From assembly GCF_009650765.1 (NCBI RefSeq), contig NZ_CP045740.1, positions 2,852,001 through 2,916,000 on the forward strand: a DNA stretch of 64,000 bases, given 5' to 3'. The stretch comes from Streptomyces sp. SUK 48 (lineage in GTDB: Bacteria > Actinomycetota > Actinomycetes > Streptomycetales > Streptomycetaceae). This document shows, piece by piece, positions 26,924 through 36,259 of this stretch. The position numbers and the translations under genes are program-made. The notes beneath the pieces were generated by a model. It searched no databases. It worked only from the letters and a program-made list of their open reading frames with translations, and was not told the origin of the DNA. The first letter of the stretch is position 1. Every line of letters starts with the position of its first letter.

Positions 26924-27310
26924 ACGCAAGAAACCTAGCGTGCCGGAAGGGAGTTGGGCAGTCCCCGATGGCCCGGTGGGGACAGAGGGGTGGTGGGGGG
27001 TGGTGAGGTGACGGGTCACTGAAGGGAGGAACGGGGGTGAATGGGCGGAGAAGGGGATACCGAACGGCTGGGGACACTTCCGGGTCGTTCCGGATGCGCA
27101 CGACCTCATTGACGGGTTACGGACCCGACCGGATGCTGAAGGCGCAAGATGTCCGGCCGGCCGGAACAGCGCCGTCGCCCGGATCGGGCAGCGGAACGGC
27201 GTCGACCGGATGGCCGGGGAACTCGCCGTGGCCGAGACGGGCAGCGGGAGGATCTCCGCCGCCGGGTGGCTGGGCGCGGGGTCGCCCACCGCCTCCGGCC
27301 AGGCCGCCGG

Positions 27311-27450
27311 AGGTGAGCCAGTCCGCCGGTGGTGAGCCAGTCCGCCCGGCGTGAGTCCGGGCACGTGGTGAGCCCGGGCGCGTGGTGAGTCGGACCGTGC
27401 GGTGACGCGGGCCGCGTGGTGATGCGGACCGCGTGGTGACCCCGGCGGCC
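27311..27450. repeat. Eight-unit degenerate tandem repeat, mostly 17 bp
   Basis: Eight consecutive units begin with (T/C/A)GGTGA or CGTGA. The last five are exactly 17 bases (starts 27366, 27383, 27400, 27417, 27434) with the pattern TGGTGA-n-(C/G)GG-n-CGCG. The first three are 19, 20 and 16 bases. The array ends 75 bases before the dehydrogenase ATG. No spacer/repeat alternation exists, so this is not a CRISPR. It could be a cluster of repressor sites or a neutral minisatellite. Confidence 0.8.
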
Positions 27451-27525
27451 ACGGGCCGACGTACCGCACCTCCCGCGTGGAGCGCCGCCCGCACAGGCGG
27501 CCCCCACCATGACCCGAGGAGTTCT

Positions 27526-28596
27526 ATGCCCGACCTGCCCCCCGCGTCCCGCCACCCCCGGACCCCCGTGCCCTCGCCCTCGCCCGCGCCCCACCGCCCC
27601 CGAGTCCTGCTCGCCATGCGGCCCGACCTGCGGCCCCTGCTGCTCGACCCGGCGCGGACGGCCCGGCTCACCGGTCTCGCCGACCTGGACCCCGCACTGG
27701 TCGCCGACGACTTCGCCGCCCCCGGCGTCGCCGCCGAACTCGCCCGCGCCGACGTGCTGTTCACCTTCTGGGGCTGCCCTCCCCTCACCCCCGAGGTGCT
27801 GGCCGGGGCGCCCCGGCTGCGGGCGGTGGTGCATGCCGCGGGCTCGGTGCGCGGCTTCGTCACCGACGCCTGCTGGGAGCGGGGCATCGCCCTCTCCTCG
27901 GCCGCCGACGCCAACGCGCTGCCGGTGGCGGAGTACGCGCTGGCGATGATCCTGCTCGCCAACAAGCGGGCGCTGGCCGCGCGCGACCGGTACCGGGCCG
28001 TGCGCGGCCAGGTGTCCTGGCAGCACGAGTACCGCGAGGCCGGGAACTTTCGGCGCGCCGTCGGTATCGTCGGCGCCTCCCGCACCGGGCGCCGTGTCAT
28101 CGCCCTGCTCGCCCCCCATGACATGGAACTCCTCGTGCACGACCCCTACTTGAGTGCCGAGGACGCCCGCGCGCTCGGCGTCGAGCCGGTCGGCCTGGAC
28201 GAGCTGTGCGAGCGCTGCGACGTGGTCTCGCTGCACGCGCCCGCGCTGCCCGAGACCCGGCACCTGATCGACGAGCGGCGGCTGGGGCTGATGCCGGACG
28301 GCGCCACCCTGGTCAACACCGCGCGCGGGGCGCTGGTGGACACCGGCGCGCTGACCCGCGAGCTGACCGGCGGCCGGTTGAACGCCGTACTGGATGTGAC
28401 CGAACCGGAGATCCTGCCGCCCGGCTCCCCGCTGTACGACCTGGACAACGTGGTGCTCACCCCGCACATCGCCGGTTCGCTCGGCGGTGAGCTGCACCGG
28501 ATGGCGGACTCGGCGCTGGACGAGCTGGAACGCCTGGCACGGGGGCGGCCGTTCGCCCATCCGGTCGTGCGCGAGCGGTTCGCGCACTCGGCCTGA
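27526..28596 (+). CDS. D-isomer-specific 2-hydroxyacid dehydrogenase family protein
   Basis: The 356-residue NAD(P)-dependent dehydrogenase has a Pro-rich N-terminal extension, then the two-domain fold. The nucleotide site is GIVGASRTGRRV (about 183-194) and lacks the last Gly of strict GxGxxG. The catalytic Arg lies in NTARGALVDTGAL (about 266), the Glu in EPEIL and the His in TPHIAGS near the C-terminus. ATG 27526 follows GAGGAG. It is 69 bases upstream of the DUF2264 gene. With the divergent sugar-type regulator, a role in oxidising or reducing a hydroxyacid from carbohydrate breakdown is likely. The substrate is not readable. Confidence 0.88.
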   Translation: MPDLPPASRHPRTPVPSPSPAPHRPRVLLAMRPDLRPLLLDPARTARLTGLADLDPALVADDFAAPGVAAELARADVLFTFWGCPPLTPEVLAGAPRLRAVVHAAGSVRGFVTDACWERGIALSSAADANALPVAEYALAMILLANKRALAARDRYRAVRGQVSWQHEYREAGNFRRAVGIVGASRTGRRVIALLAPHDMELLVHDPYLSAEDARALGVEPVGLDELCERCDVVSLHAPALPETRHLIDERRLGLMPDGATLVNTARGALVDTGALTRELTGGRLNAVLDVTEPEILPPGSPLYDLDNVVLTPHIAGSLGGELHRMADSALDELERLARGRPFAHPVVRERFAHSA

Positions 28597-28665
28597 GGCA
28601 CACCGGCCGGGGGAAGACCGGCCGGGCAGTCACACCGTCCGCCGGCCCGACCCGAACGAGGAGCC

Positions 28666-30486
28666 ATGACCCGCGAGCGCCCGCACCCGTTCTCCGGCAA
28701 TCCCCTGCACAGCCGCGCCGACTGGCAGCGCGCGCTGCTCGGCCTGTGCGCCCCGCTCACCGGCGCCTACGCCGACGACGCGGCGCTGGCCGCCCCCGGC
28801 ACCGCGTACGCGCCCCGGGTCGCCCGGCTGGAGGCGACCGTACGACCGCTGTGGGGGCTCGCCCCGTTGGCGGCGGGCGGCGGGCACTACGACGGCTGGG
28901 AGCGGCTCCGCCGGGCCGTCGCCGCCGGGACCGATCCCGGGCACCCGGAGTACTGGGGCGAGCCCGGCGCGATGGACCAGCGGCTGGTGGAGGCGGCCGG
29001 GCTCGGCTGCGCGCTGGCCCTGGCGCCCGGGGAGCTGTGGGAGCCGCTCGCCGGGGAGGAGCGGGCGCGGCTCGCCGCCTGGCTGCGCCGGGCCGCGCGG
29101 GCCGCACGCGTCCCCGACAACAACTGGCATCTGTTCCCCGTGATGGCGGAGCTGGGCCTGACCGCGGTCGGGGAGCGGCCCGAACCCGGACTCGCCGAGC
29201 GGGCGTTGGCGCGCGTGGAGGACTTCTACCGGGGCGGCGGCTGGTATTCGGACGGCCCGGAGGGCAAACCCTGTGACTATTACGGACCTTGGGCCCTGCA
29301 CCTGTACTCGCTGCTGTACACGACGCTCGCGCCGGACGCCGGTCCGGCGGTCGTGGCGCGGGTGCGGGAGCGGGCCGCGCTGTTCGCCGGGGAGTTCCGG
29401 CACTGGTTCGCGGCCGACGGCGCGGCGCTGCCCTTCGGCCGCAGTCTGACGTACCGGTTCGCGCAGTGCGCGTTCTGGGGCGCGCTCGCGCACGCGGGTG
29501 TCGAGGCGCTGCCCTGGGGGGTGCTGCGCGGGCTGTGGGCCCGGAATCTGCGCTGGTGGGCGCGGCAGCCGGTGTTCGCGGCCGACGGCACGCTGTCGGT
29601 CGGCTACGCCTACCCGAATCTGTTCATGAGCGAGCAGTACAACGCGGCGGGCTCCCCGTACTGGGCGTTCAAGGCGTTCCTGCCGCTCGCCCTGCCCGCC
29701 GACCACCCGTTCTGGACCGCCGAGGAGGAGCCGCCGCCCGCCCCGGGCGCGGTGCACCCCCAGCCGGAGGCGGGTCTGCTCGTTTTGCACGGCGGCGGGC
29801 ACACCACGGCGCTGGCCGCCTGCGACGCGGACACCTGGGTGCGCAACGCGCCGGGTAAGTACGGCAGGTTCGCGTACTCCACGGCCTTCGGCTGCTCCGT
29901 CTCCACCGGGCCGCTCGGCGCGGAGGCCGCCGCCCCCGACAGCGCCCTGCTGCTCAGCGAGGACGGCCTGTACTGGCGCTCCCGGATCGCCTGCGCCTCC
30001 CGCTCCGTGACCGCCGACCGGGTGCGGGCCCGCTGGCACCCCTGGCCCGATGTCACCGTCGACACCTGGCTGCTGCCCGCCGGACCCGGCCGGCATATCC
30101 GCGTCCACCGCCTGGCCACGCCCCGCCCGCTGCACACGGTGGAGGGCGGCTTCGCGGTCCCCCTGGAGGGCGCCGCCACCCGGGCCGAGGGCGCCGCCGC
30201 GCGGGCCGGGTGCGGTGACCTCGCCAGCGCCGTGACCGATCTCCTCGGGGCGCGTACCGGCGAGATCATGCTCCCCGACCCCGGCAGCCATCTCCTCTGG
30301 CCCCGTACGGCGCTGCCCGTGCTGCGGGGTCAACTGCCGCCCGGCACGCACTGGTTGGCCGCCGAGGTCCATGCCACCGCCGACGGCGGCGCCCCCGGGA
30401 CGGACCCGTTCGACTGGCGCGCCCTGCCCGGTCTCCCCCGCGCCCTGCGCGAGGCGCTCCCGGACGCGGAAGGACCCGCCTCTTGA
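28666..30486 (+). CDS. DUF2264 protein, probable carbohydrate-active enzyme
   Basis: The 606-residue protein matches the DUF2264 layout. The N-terminal two-thirds form an alpha/alpha-barrel-like helical region (HYDGWERLRRA, then NNWHLFPVMAELGL, YSDGPEGKPCDYYGPWALH), and a C-terminal beta-rich part follows (WHPWPDVTVDTWLLP). Aromatic and acidic residues in the DNNWHLFP and DYYGPW stretches resemble substrate clefts of helical-barrel lyases and hydrolases. No signal peptide is present, so it is cytoplasmic. It follows the dehydrogenase gene and is likely cotranscribed with it. Action on an imported oligosaccharide or uronic acid derivative is inferred. Confidence 0.82.
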   Translation: MTRERPHPFSGNPLHSRADWQRALLGLCAPLTGAYADDAALAAPGTAYAPRVARLEATVRPLWGLAPLAAGGGHYDGWERLRRAVAAGTDPGHPEYWGEPGAMDQRLVEAAGLGCALALAPGELWEPLAGEERARLAAWLRRAARAARVPDNNWHLFPVMAELGLTAVGERPEPGLAERALARVEDFYRGGGWYSDGPEGKPCDYYGPWALHLYSLLYTTLAPDAGPAVVARVRERAALFAGEFRHWFAADGAALPFGRSLTYRFAQCAFWGALAHAGVEALPWGVLRGLWARNLRWWARQPVFAADGTLSVGYAYPNLFMSEQYNAAGSPYWAFKAFLPLALPADHPFWTAEEEPPPAPGAVHPQPEAGLLVLHGGGHTTALAACDADTWVRNAPGKYGRFAYSTAFGCSVSTGPLGAEAAAPDSALLLSEDGLYWRSRIACASRSVTADRVRARWHPWPDVTVDTWLLPAGPGRHIRVHRLATPRPLHTVEGGFAVPLEGAATRAEGAAARAGCGDLASAVTDLLGARTGEIMLPDPGSHLLWPRTALPVLRGQLPPGTHWLAAEVHATADGGAPGTDPFDWRALPGLPRALREALPDAEGPAS

Positions 30487-30540
30487 GCCGCCCGGTCCGC
30501 GGTGCGGCCGGCCCAGGTACGGCCGGCCCGCGGGAGCCGC

Positions 30541-31578
30541 TCAGGCAGGGCGTTTCCGCGCGGCCGTCTTCTTCGCCGCCGTCTTCTTCCCCGTGCTCCC
30601 CGCGCCCGACTTCGCGGTGCCCGACCTCGCGGCGCTCTTCTTGGCCGGCTCGGCCGACTTCGAGGTGGACTTCCGCGCCGGGGCCTTCTTGGCGGTCGTC
30701 TTCTTCGCGGTGGAGGTGGACTTCTTGGTGCCGGTCTCCTTGGGGGTGGACCGGCGGTCGGGCAGGGGTCTGACCTCGGCCTCCCCCGCCGGTTCGCGGG
30801 ATTCGCGGGCGGCGCGGACGCTGTTCTCCAGGGCGGCCATCAGGTCGAGGACCTTGCCGCCCTCCGCCGGCTCGGGGGCCTGCGGGGGCGCCTCCCCCGC
30901 GGCCTTGGCGGCGATGACCTCCTCCAGGGCCTCCCGGTACTCGTCGTGCAGATCCGCCATCTCGACCTCGCCGAGGGTGTCCATCAGGGCGTCCGCGAGG
31001 TCGAGTTCCTTGTCCCGGATCTTGACGTCCACGTCCGGGGCGACCCCCTCGGGGGCCCGCACTTCGTCCGGCCAGAGCAGGGCGTGCATGGCGATCGCGT
31101 CGCCGACCACCCGCAGCATCCCGAGCCGCTCCCGCCCGCGCAGGGCGAACTTGGCGATGGCGACCTTGTTGCTGCGCTTCAGGGCCTCGCGCAGCAGGGT
31201 GTACGGCTTGGCGGCGGGGGCGCCGCTCGCGGCGAGGTAGTACGCCGCCCCCATCTGGAGCGGGTCGATCTTGTCGGCCGGCACGAAGGCGACGATCTCG
31301 ATGGTGCGGGCCGTCGGGATCGGCAGATGGGACAGGTCATCGTCGGTGATCGGGACGATGGTGCCGTCCGCGTCCTCGTACGCCTTGCCGATCTCGGACT
31401 GGGCGACCTCGCGGTCCTCCACCTCGCACACCTTGCGGTAGCGGATGCGGCCGTTGTCCTCGGTGTGGATCTGGCGGAAGGAGATCGCATGGCTCTCGGT
31501 CGCGTTGACCAGCTTGATCGGGATGCTGACCAGCCCGAAGGAGATGGCGCCGTTCCATATCGATCGCACGTGCCGCAC
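30541..31578 (-). CDS. ku: Ku protein, bacterial non-homologous end joining
   Basis: Ku binds DNA ends as a homodimer and recruits LigD. The 345 residues begin with the canonical SIWNGAISFGLVSIPIKL core, contain the EIVAFVPADKIDPL and YYLA segments of the ring, and end in a roughly 60-residue Lys/Ala/Thr-rich tail (AKKTTAKKAPARK type) like histone H1. Such tails in actinobacterial Ku add DNA binding. The GTG at 31578 gives the longest family-like start; a GTG three codons later is also possible. It is divergent from the LigD polymerase gene with only 44 bases between, so their promoters overlap. Confidence 0.96.
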   Translation of the reverse strand: MRHVRSIWNGAISFGLVSIPIKLVNATESHAISFRQIHTEDNGRIRYRKVCEVEDREVAQSEIGKAYEDADGTIVPITDDDLSHLPIPTARTIEIVAFVPADKIDPLQMGAAYYLAASGAPAAKPYTLLREALKRSNKVAIAKFALRGRERLGMLRVVGDAIAMHALLWPDEVRAPEGVAPDVDVKIRDKELDLADALMDTLGEVEMADLHDEYREALEEVIAAKAAGEAPPQAPEPAEGGKVLDLMAALENSVRAARESREPAGEAEVRPLPDRRSTPKETGTKKSTSTAKKTTAKKAPARKSTSKSAEPAKKSAARSGTAKSGAGSTGKKTAAKKTAARKRPA

Positions 31579-31622
31579 CCTTCCTTTGCCATGGGGACCG
31601 GTTTGTCTGGGATTGTCATCCT

Positions 31623-32519
31623 ATGACGCCTATCACAGAGGTGGAGGGGCGGCGGGTCCCGCTGACCAACCTGGAGAAGGTGCTGTATCCGGAGACCGGC
31701 TTCACCAAGGCGGAGCTGGTGCACTACTACGCGACCACCGCCGAGGCGCTGCTCCCGCACTTGCGTGACCGCGCGGTGTCCTTCCTGCGCTATCCCGACG
31801 GCCCCGGCGGCCAGGTGTTCTTCACCAAGAACGTGCCGCCGGGTACGCCCGAGTGGGTCACGACCGCCGAGGTGCCGAGGTCGTCGGCGGACAGCCCGGC
31901 CCGGATGGTCGTCGTACAGGATCTGCCGAGCCTGGTGTGGGCGGCGAACCTGGTCACCGAGTTCCACACCCACCAGTGGCTGGTGGGCTCGCCCGACGAG
32001 GCCGACCGGCTGGTGTTCGACCTCGACCCCGGGGCGCCGGCGACCGTCGTGCAGTGCTGCGAGGTGGCCCTGTGGCTGCGCGAGCGGCTCGCGGCGGACG
32101 GGATCGAGGCGTACCCGAAGACGGCCGGGTCCAAGGGGCTGCACCTGCTGGCGGCGGTGTCCGGCGCCTCTCCGGAGCGGACCAGCGAGTACGCCAGGGC
32201 GCTCGCGGTGGAGGCGGAGCGTGCGCTGCCCCGGCTGGTGGTGCACCGGATGACCAGGAGCCTGCGGCCCGGGAAGGTGTTCGTGGACTGGAGCCAGAAC
32301 GCGGCCCGCAAGACCACCGCCACCCCCTACACTCTGCGCGCCCGCCATGCCCCGCTGGTCTCCGCGCCGGTGACCTGGGAGGAGGTCGCCGAGTGCCGCT
32401 CACCGGAGCGGCTGGAGTTCCGGGCCGAGGACATCGCCCCGCGCCTGCGGGAGCACGGCGACCTGATGGCCCCCCTGCTGGACCGGCGCCGGGCCGCACC
32501 CCTCCCGGAACCCGCCTAG
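31623..32519 (+). CDS. LigD-type polymerase/primase domain protein (stand-alone)
   Basis: The 298-residue protein is the archaeo-eukaryotic-primase-like polymerase domain of LigD without ligase or phosphoesterase parts. Features are the N-terminal LTNLEKVLYPETGFTKAELVHYY, the metal-binding DLDPG (about residue 138) and the KTAGSKGLHLLAAV and FVDWSQNARKTT-like segments. In Streptomyces the ligase is usually on a separate gene. It fills gaps and adds nucleotides at ends held by Ku, and the divergent pairing with ku supports this. ATG 31623 is the family start. Confidence 0.92.
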   Translation: MTPITEVEGRRVPLTNLEKVLYPETGFTKAELVHYYATTAEALLPHLRDRAVSFLRYPDGPGGQVFFTKNVPPGTPEWVTTAEVPRSSADSPARMVVVQDLPSLVWAANLVTEFHTHQWLVGSPDEADRLVFDLDPGAPATVVQCCEVALWLRERLAADGIEAYPKTAGSKGLHLLAAVSGASPERTSEYARALAVEAERALPRLVVHRMTRSLRPGKVFVDWSQNAARKTTATPYTLRARHAPLVSAPVTWEEVAECRSPERLEFRAEDIAPRLREHGDLMAPLLDRRRAAPLPEPA

Positions 32520-32545
32520 GCGCGCCGGTCTGGGGCGGGCGTATC

Positions 32546-32569
32546 CGTACGCCCGGTCTCGGGCGTGCG
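32546..32569. terminator. Hairpin after the LigD polymerase gene
   Basis: A ten-base-pair stem (CGTACGCCCG with CGGGCGTGCG, one G-T pair) closes a GTCT loop, 27 bases after the stop codon. It is embedded in two direct copies of GCGTATCCGTACG (32539-32551 and 32567-32579). It probably terminates the rightward transcript before the MMPL gene. Confidence 0.6.
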
Positions 32570-32713
32570 TATCCGTACGTCCGGCCGACGGACCCCCCTC
32601 GTCTACTGCGTTCTCAGTACGCCGGACTGTCGGCAGCCGCACGACGACAGGCCGCCCTTCGCACAGCCACGCTGGACAGACGTTCCAATCATCAGATGTG
32701 GAGATCTTCTGTC

Positions 32714-34897
32714 GTGGCTACTTTTCTCTGTCGCGTGGGCCGGCTGGCCTTCAGGCGGCGCTGGCGCGTCGTCCTGGTCTGGGCGGCTGTTCTGGTCGCC
32801 ACGGGGCTGGGCGCCCTGAAGGCTCCGGCGGCCGTCGACGACGGGCTCTCGATGCCGGGCATCGAGTCCCAGAAGGCTTTCGACCTCCTGGAGGAGCGCT
32901 TCCCCGGCGAGACGGCCGACACCGCGTCCGCGACGATCGTCTTCATCGCCCCGGCCGGAGAGAAGATCACCGCGGCCGGGCACGAGCGGACCGTCGAGAA
33001 GGCCGTCGCCGAGCTCGGCCGGGGCGCGCACGTGGCGAGCGCCGACAACCCCTTCACGGCGGGCGGGGTCGGCGCGAACGGCACGACCGCGTTCACCACC
33101 GTCACCTTCAAGATCGCCGCCGGCGATCTGACCGATGCCGACCGGGCGCCGGTGCGGCGGACCATCGCCGAGGCCAGGCACTCCGGGCTGACCGTGGAGA
33201 CCAGCGGTTCGGCACTCTCCGAGGGCGGCGGTCCGGGCGGCACCGCCGAACTGGTCGGCATATCGGTCGCCGCCCTCGTGCTCCTCCTCACCTTCGGCTC
33301 CCTCGCGGCCGCCGGGCTCCCCCTGCTGACGGCCGTCGTCGGCGTCGGCGTGAGCATGGCCGCGATCCTCGTCCTGTCCAGCCCGCTGGGCCTGTCCGAC
33401 ACCACCGGCACCCTGGCCATGATGCTGGGCCTCGCCGTCGGCATCGACTACGCGCTGTTCATCGTCTCCCGCTACCGGGAGGAACGCGCCGGAGGGCGCA
33501 CGGCCCGGGAGGCGAGCGAGACGGCCGTCGCCACGGCCGGTTCCTCCGTCGTGTTCGCGGGCCTGACCGTCGTGATCGCCCTGGCCGGTCTCTCGGTGGT
33601 CGGGGTGCCGATGCTCACCGAGATGGGACTGGCCGCCGCCGGTGCCGTCGCCGTCGCCGTCCTGATCGCGCTGACCCTCGTCCCGGCCCTGCTCGGATTC
33701 TGGCCGGACGCGGTACTGGCCCGCGGTGTCCGCAGGAACACCGGTGGCCGGCAGAGTTCCGGCGCCGTCCGGTGGGCCAGGTTCGTGCAGCGCCGGCCCG
33801 TTCCCGTCCTGCTCCTGGGAATCACCGCTCTCGGTGCCCTCGCCCTGCCGGTGGCGGATCTGCGGCTGGGGATGCCCGGGGACGAATCCCTGCCCCGCAC
33901 CACCACCGAACGCCGGGCCTACGACGCGCTGGCCGAGGGCTTCGGGCCCGGCTTCAACGGCCCGCTGACCATCGTCGTGGACGCCAAGGACGCCGCGAAA
34001 CCCCGCGCCGCCGTCGGCACCGTCATCCGGGAGATACACGGCACGAAGGGGGTCGTCTCGGTGTCCGAGCCCCATTTCAACCGGGCCGGGGACACCGCCG
34101 TCTTCTCCGCCGTACCGTCCACCGCGCCCACCGCCGAGAAGACCGTCGATCTGGTGAAGGTCATCCGGCACGAGCGCCCCGGCGTCGAGTCCGCCACCGG
34201 TGCCCGCTACGAAGTCACCGGCACCACCGCGCTGAACATCGACATGGCCCAGAAGGTCCAGGCGTCGCTCGCCCCCTACCTGATCGTCGTGGTCGGTCTG
34301 GCGATCCTGCTGCTGATGATGGTCTTCCGGTCCCTGCTCATCCCGCTCAAGGCGGCCCTCGGTTTCCTGCTGTCCGTACTGGCCTCGCTGGGCGCGGTCG
34401 TCATGGTCTTCCAGCAGGGCCACGGCGCCGGGCTGTTCGGCGTGGAGCAGACCGGTCCGATCATGAGCCTGATGCCGGTCTTCCTGGTGGGCATCGTCTT
34501 CGGCCTCGCGATGGACTACGAGGTGTTCCTGGTCTCCCGGATGCGGGAGGCGTACGTCCGCGGCGAGACGGCCGACCGGGCCGTCAGGTCCGGCTTCACC
34601 CACAGTGCCCGGGTGGTCGTGGCGGCCGCTCTCATCATGATCGCGGTGTTCGCCGGGTTCATCACGGAGAGCGACTCCATGATCAAGATGATCGGTTTCG
34701 GACTGGCCGCCGCCGTCCTCTTCGACGCCTTCGTCGTCCGGATGGCCCTGGTGCCCGCGGTGCTCGCCCTGCTCGGCGACAGGGCGTGGTGGCTGCCGGG
34801 GCGGCTGGGCCGGGTGCTCCCCCGGATCGATGTGGAGGGCGAGGCCCTCAGCCGGCCGGGGACGGAGGCCGTCCCCGAGACCGCCGCGCGCAACTGA
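32714..34897 (+). CDS. MMPL-family RND transporter
   Basis: The 727-residue membrane protein has the MMPL layout: one N-terminal helix, a soluble loop, five helices, then a repeat of the same arrangement, twelve helices in all. Signature stretches are GIDYALFIVSRYREE in the first half and AMDYEVFLVSRMREAY in the second, both with the conserved Asp-Tyr proton relay. GTG 32714 (GGAG ten bases upstream, giving MATFLCRVGRLAFRRRW) is preferred. ATG 32696 in the same frame lacks a ribosome site. The NarL-type two-component system begins 121 bases after its terminator, which suggests regulation of the transporter. Lipid or drug export is usual for the family. Confidence 0.92.
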   Translation: MATFLCRVGRLAFRRRWRVVLVWAAVLVATGLGALKAPAAVDDGLSMPGIESQKAFDLLEERFPGETADTASATIVFIAPAGEKITAAGHERTVEKAVAELGRGAHVASADNPFTAGGVGANGTTAFTTVTFKIAAGDLTDADRAPVRRTIAEARHSGLTVETSGSALSEGGGPGGTAELVGISVAALVLLLTFGSLAAAGLPLLTAVVGVGVSMAAILVLSSPLGLSDTTGTLAMMLGLAVGIDYALFIVSRYREERAGGRTAREASETAVATAGSSVVFAGLTVVIALAGLSVVGVPMLTEMGLAAAGAVAVAVLIALTLVPALLGFWPDAVLARGVRRNTGGRQSSGAVRWARFVQRRPVPVLLLGITALGALALPVADLRLGMPGDESLPRTTTERRAYDALAEGFGPGFNGPLTIVVDAKDAAKPRAAVGTVIREIHGTKGVVSVSEPHFNRAGDTAVFSAVPSTAPTAEKTVDLVKVIRHERPGVESATGARYEVTGTTALNIDMAQKVQASLAPYLIVVVGLAILLLMMVFRSLLIPLKAALGFLLSVLASLGAVVMVFQQGHGAGLFGVEQTGPIMSLMPVFLVGIVFGLAMDYEVFLVSRMREAYVRGETADRAVRSGFTHSARVVVAAALIMIAVFAGFITESDSMIKMIGFGLAAAVLFDAFVVRMALVPAVLALLGDRAWWLPGRLGRVLPRIDVEGEALSRPGTEAVPETAARN

Positions 34898-34912
34898 CCG
34901 GCCGGCGCCGTT

Positions 34913-34946
34913 CGGGAGGCCGTCCGTCCCGAGGGGCGGACGGCCT
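34913..34946. terminator. Strong hairpin after the MMPL gene
   Basis: The arms GGAGGCCGTCCGTCC and GGGCGGACGGCCTCC pair almost perfectly around a four-base loop, 16 bases after the stop. It is among the most stable stems seen in the window and should separate the transporter transcript from the kinase gene. Confidence 0.75.
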
Positions 34947-35018
34947 CCGAGACGGACAGCCCGCGGGGCCGACCGGAACGGCCATACTGAAACTGGCGCC
35001 CACTGACCGGAGAACCAG

Positions 35019-36259
35019 ATGAGAACGGCAACCGAGCGGCCCGGCGCGAACCGTCTGGAGAAGATCGGCGAACGACGCCCCTTCGCCGTCGACCTCGCGG
35101 CGGCCCTGGCGCTGCTGGCCTGCGCGGCCTTCGGTATCTGGCTCAACCTGCCCGGCCAGAGACCCCCGGACCACGACAAGGCCGCCGTCGCCCTCATGGG
35201 GACGTCCTGCCTCGCCCTGCTCGGGCGCCGGGCCCGTCCGCGCCTCGCCGTCACCGTCTGCGCCGTGTGCGCGGCGGGTACCGCCGCCCTGGGCTATCTG
35301 CTCACGCCCCTGCTGCTGGCTCCGCTCATGGGCGCCCTGTACTGGCTCGCCACCCGCACCGGCCCGAGGACCACCCGCCGGTACGGCGTCGCCACCGTGC
35401 TCGCCGTGACCCTCACGGCCGTGCTCACCGACCTCTCGGACCCCGTCACGCTGCCCCTGCAGATGTTCGGGCCTGCCTGCTGGCTGGCCCTACCCCTCGT
35501 CGCCGGCACCATGGCACGGCTGCGGCGGGCCTACCTGCACGCCGCGCAGCACCGGGCCGAGCACGCCGAGCGCACCCGTGAGGAGGAGGCCCGGCTGCGG
35601 GTCGCCGAGGAACGCGTCCGCATCGCCCGCGAGCTCCACGACGTGGTCGCCCACCACATGGCCCTGGCCAACGCGCAGGCCGGCACCGCCGCGCACCTCG
35701 CCCTCAGCAACCCCGAGCAGACGCGCAAGATACTCGTGGGCCTGACCGACACGACCTCCTCCGCGCTGCGCGAGCTGAAGGCCACCCTCGGCCTGCTCCG
35801 GCAGACCGACGACCCCCGGGCGACTCCTCGCTCAGCCCGCTCCCCGGCCTGGCGCAGCTGCCGGACCTCGTCGAGATGTGCGCGTCGGCGGGTCTGGAGG
35901 TCACGGTGACGACCGAGGGAGAACCCGAGCCGCTGTCGCCGGGCGTCGACCTGACCGCCTACCGGATCGTGCAGGAGGCGCTGACCAACGTCGCCAAGCA
36001 CGCCACCGCCAAGACCGCCCGGGTGCACCTCGCGCACACGGGTTCCCGCCTGTCGATCTCGGTGGCCAACGACGGGCCGCCCCGGCTCCGCACCCCGCGG
36101 GACGGCGGTTTCGGCCTGCTGGGGATGCGGGAGCGGGCCCGCTCCGTGGGCGGCGACCTGACCGCGGGACCCCGCCCCCGCGACGGCGGCTACGAGGTCT
36201 CCGCGACCCTGCCGCTGTCGCCGCCCGTACGGGAACTCCCGGGAGAGACGGCCGCATGA
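35019..36259 (+). CDS. NarL-type sensor histidine kinase with one frameshift
   Basis: About 413 residues if repaired. The N-terminal part has four to five transmembrane helices, followed by the HisKA_3 motif EERVRIARELHDVVAHHMAL with the phospho-acceptor His. The ATPase part (QEALTNVAKHA, then GLLGMRERARSVGG) is in a different frame. The switch lies at 35813-35820, a CCCCCGGG run; one added base joins TDDPP to GDSSLSPLPGLAQL. As given, the protein would stop at 35909 without its ATPase domain. The last codons overlap the response regulator start (ATGA). ATG 35019 follows GGAG. Either a sequencing slip or a genuinely dead kinase explains this. Confidence 0.85.

Larger units (their letters stand above)
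26897..27525. other. 629-base divergent intergenic region
   Basis: No gene is supported. Contents: an imperfect palindrome close to the regulator start (26908-26923), an AT-richer promoter-like patch around 27060-27130, and a tandem 17-bp repeat array at 27311-27450. A GAGGAG ribosome site for the dehydrogenase gene lies at 27516-27522. The regulator and the dehydrogenase gene diverge from here, so promoters for both are expected inside. Confidence 0.6.

Noticed and set aside
27311..27450. A CRISPR array
   Set aside because: Units abut each other with no unique spacers and no cas genes are nearby.
25799..27469. A longer version of the DeoR/LacI-type regulator (about 556 residues)
   Set aside because: The extra N-terminal part is low-complexity and includes the promoter region; the winged helix begins right after ATG 26896.
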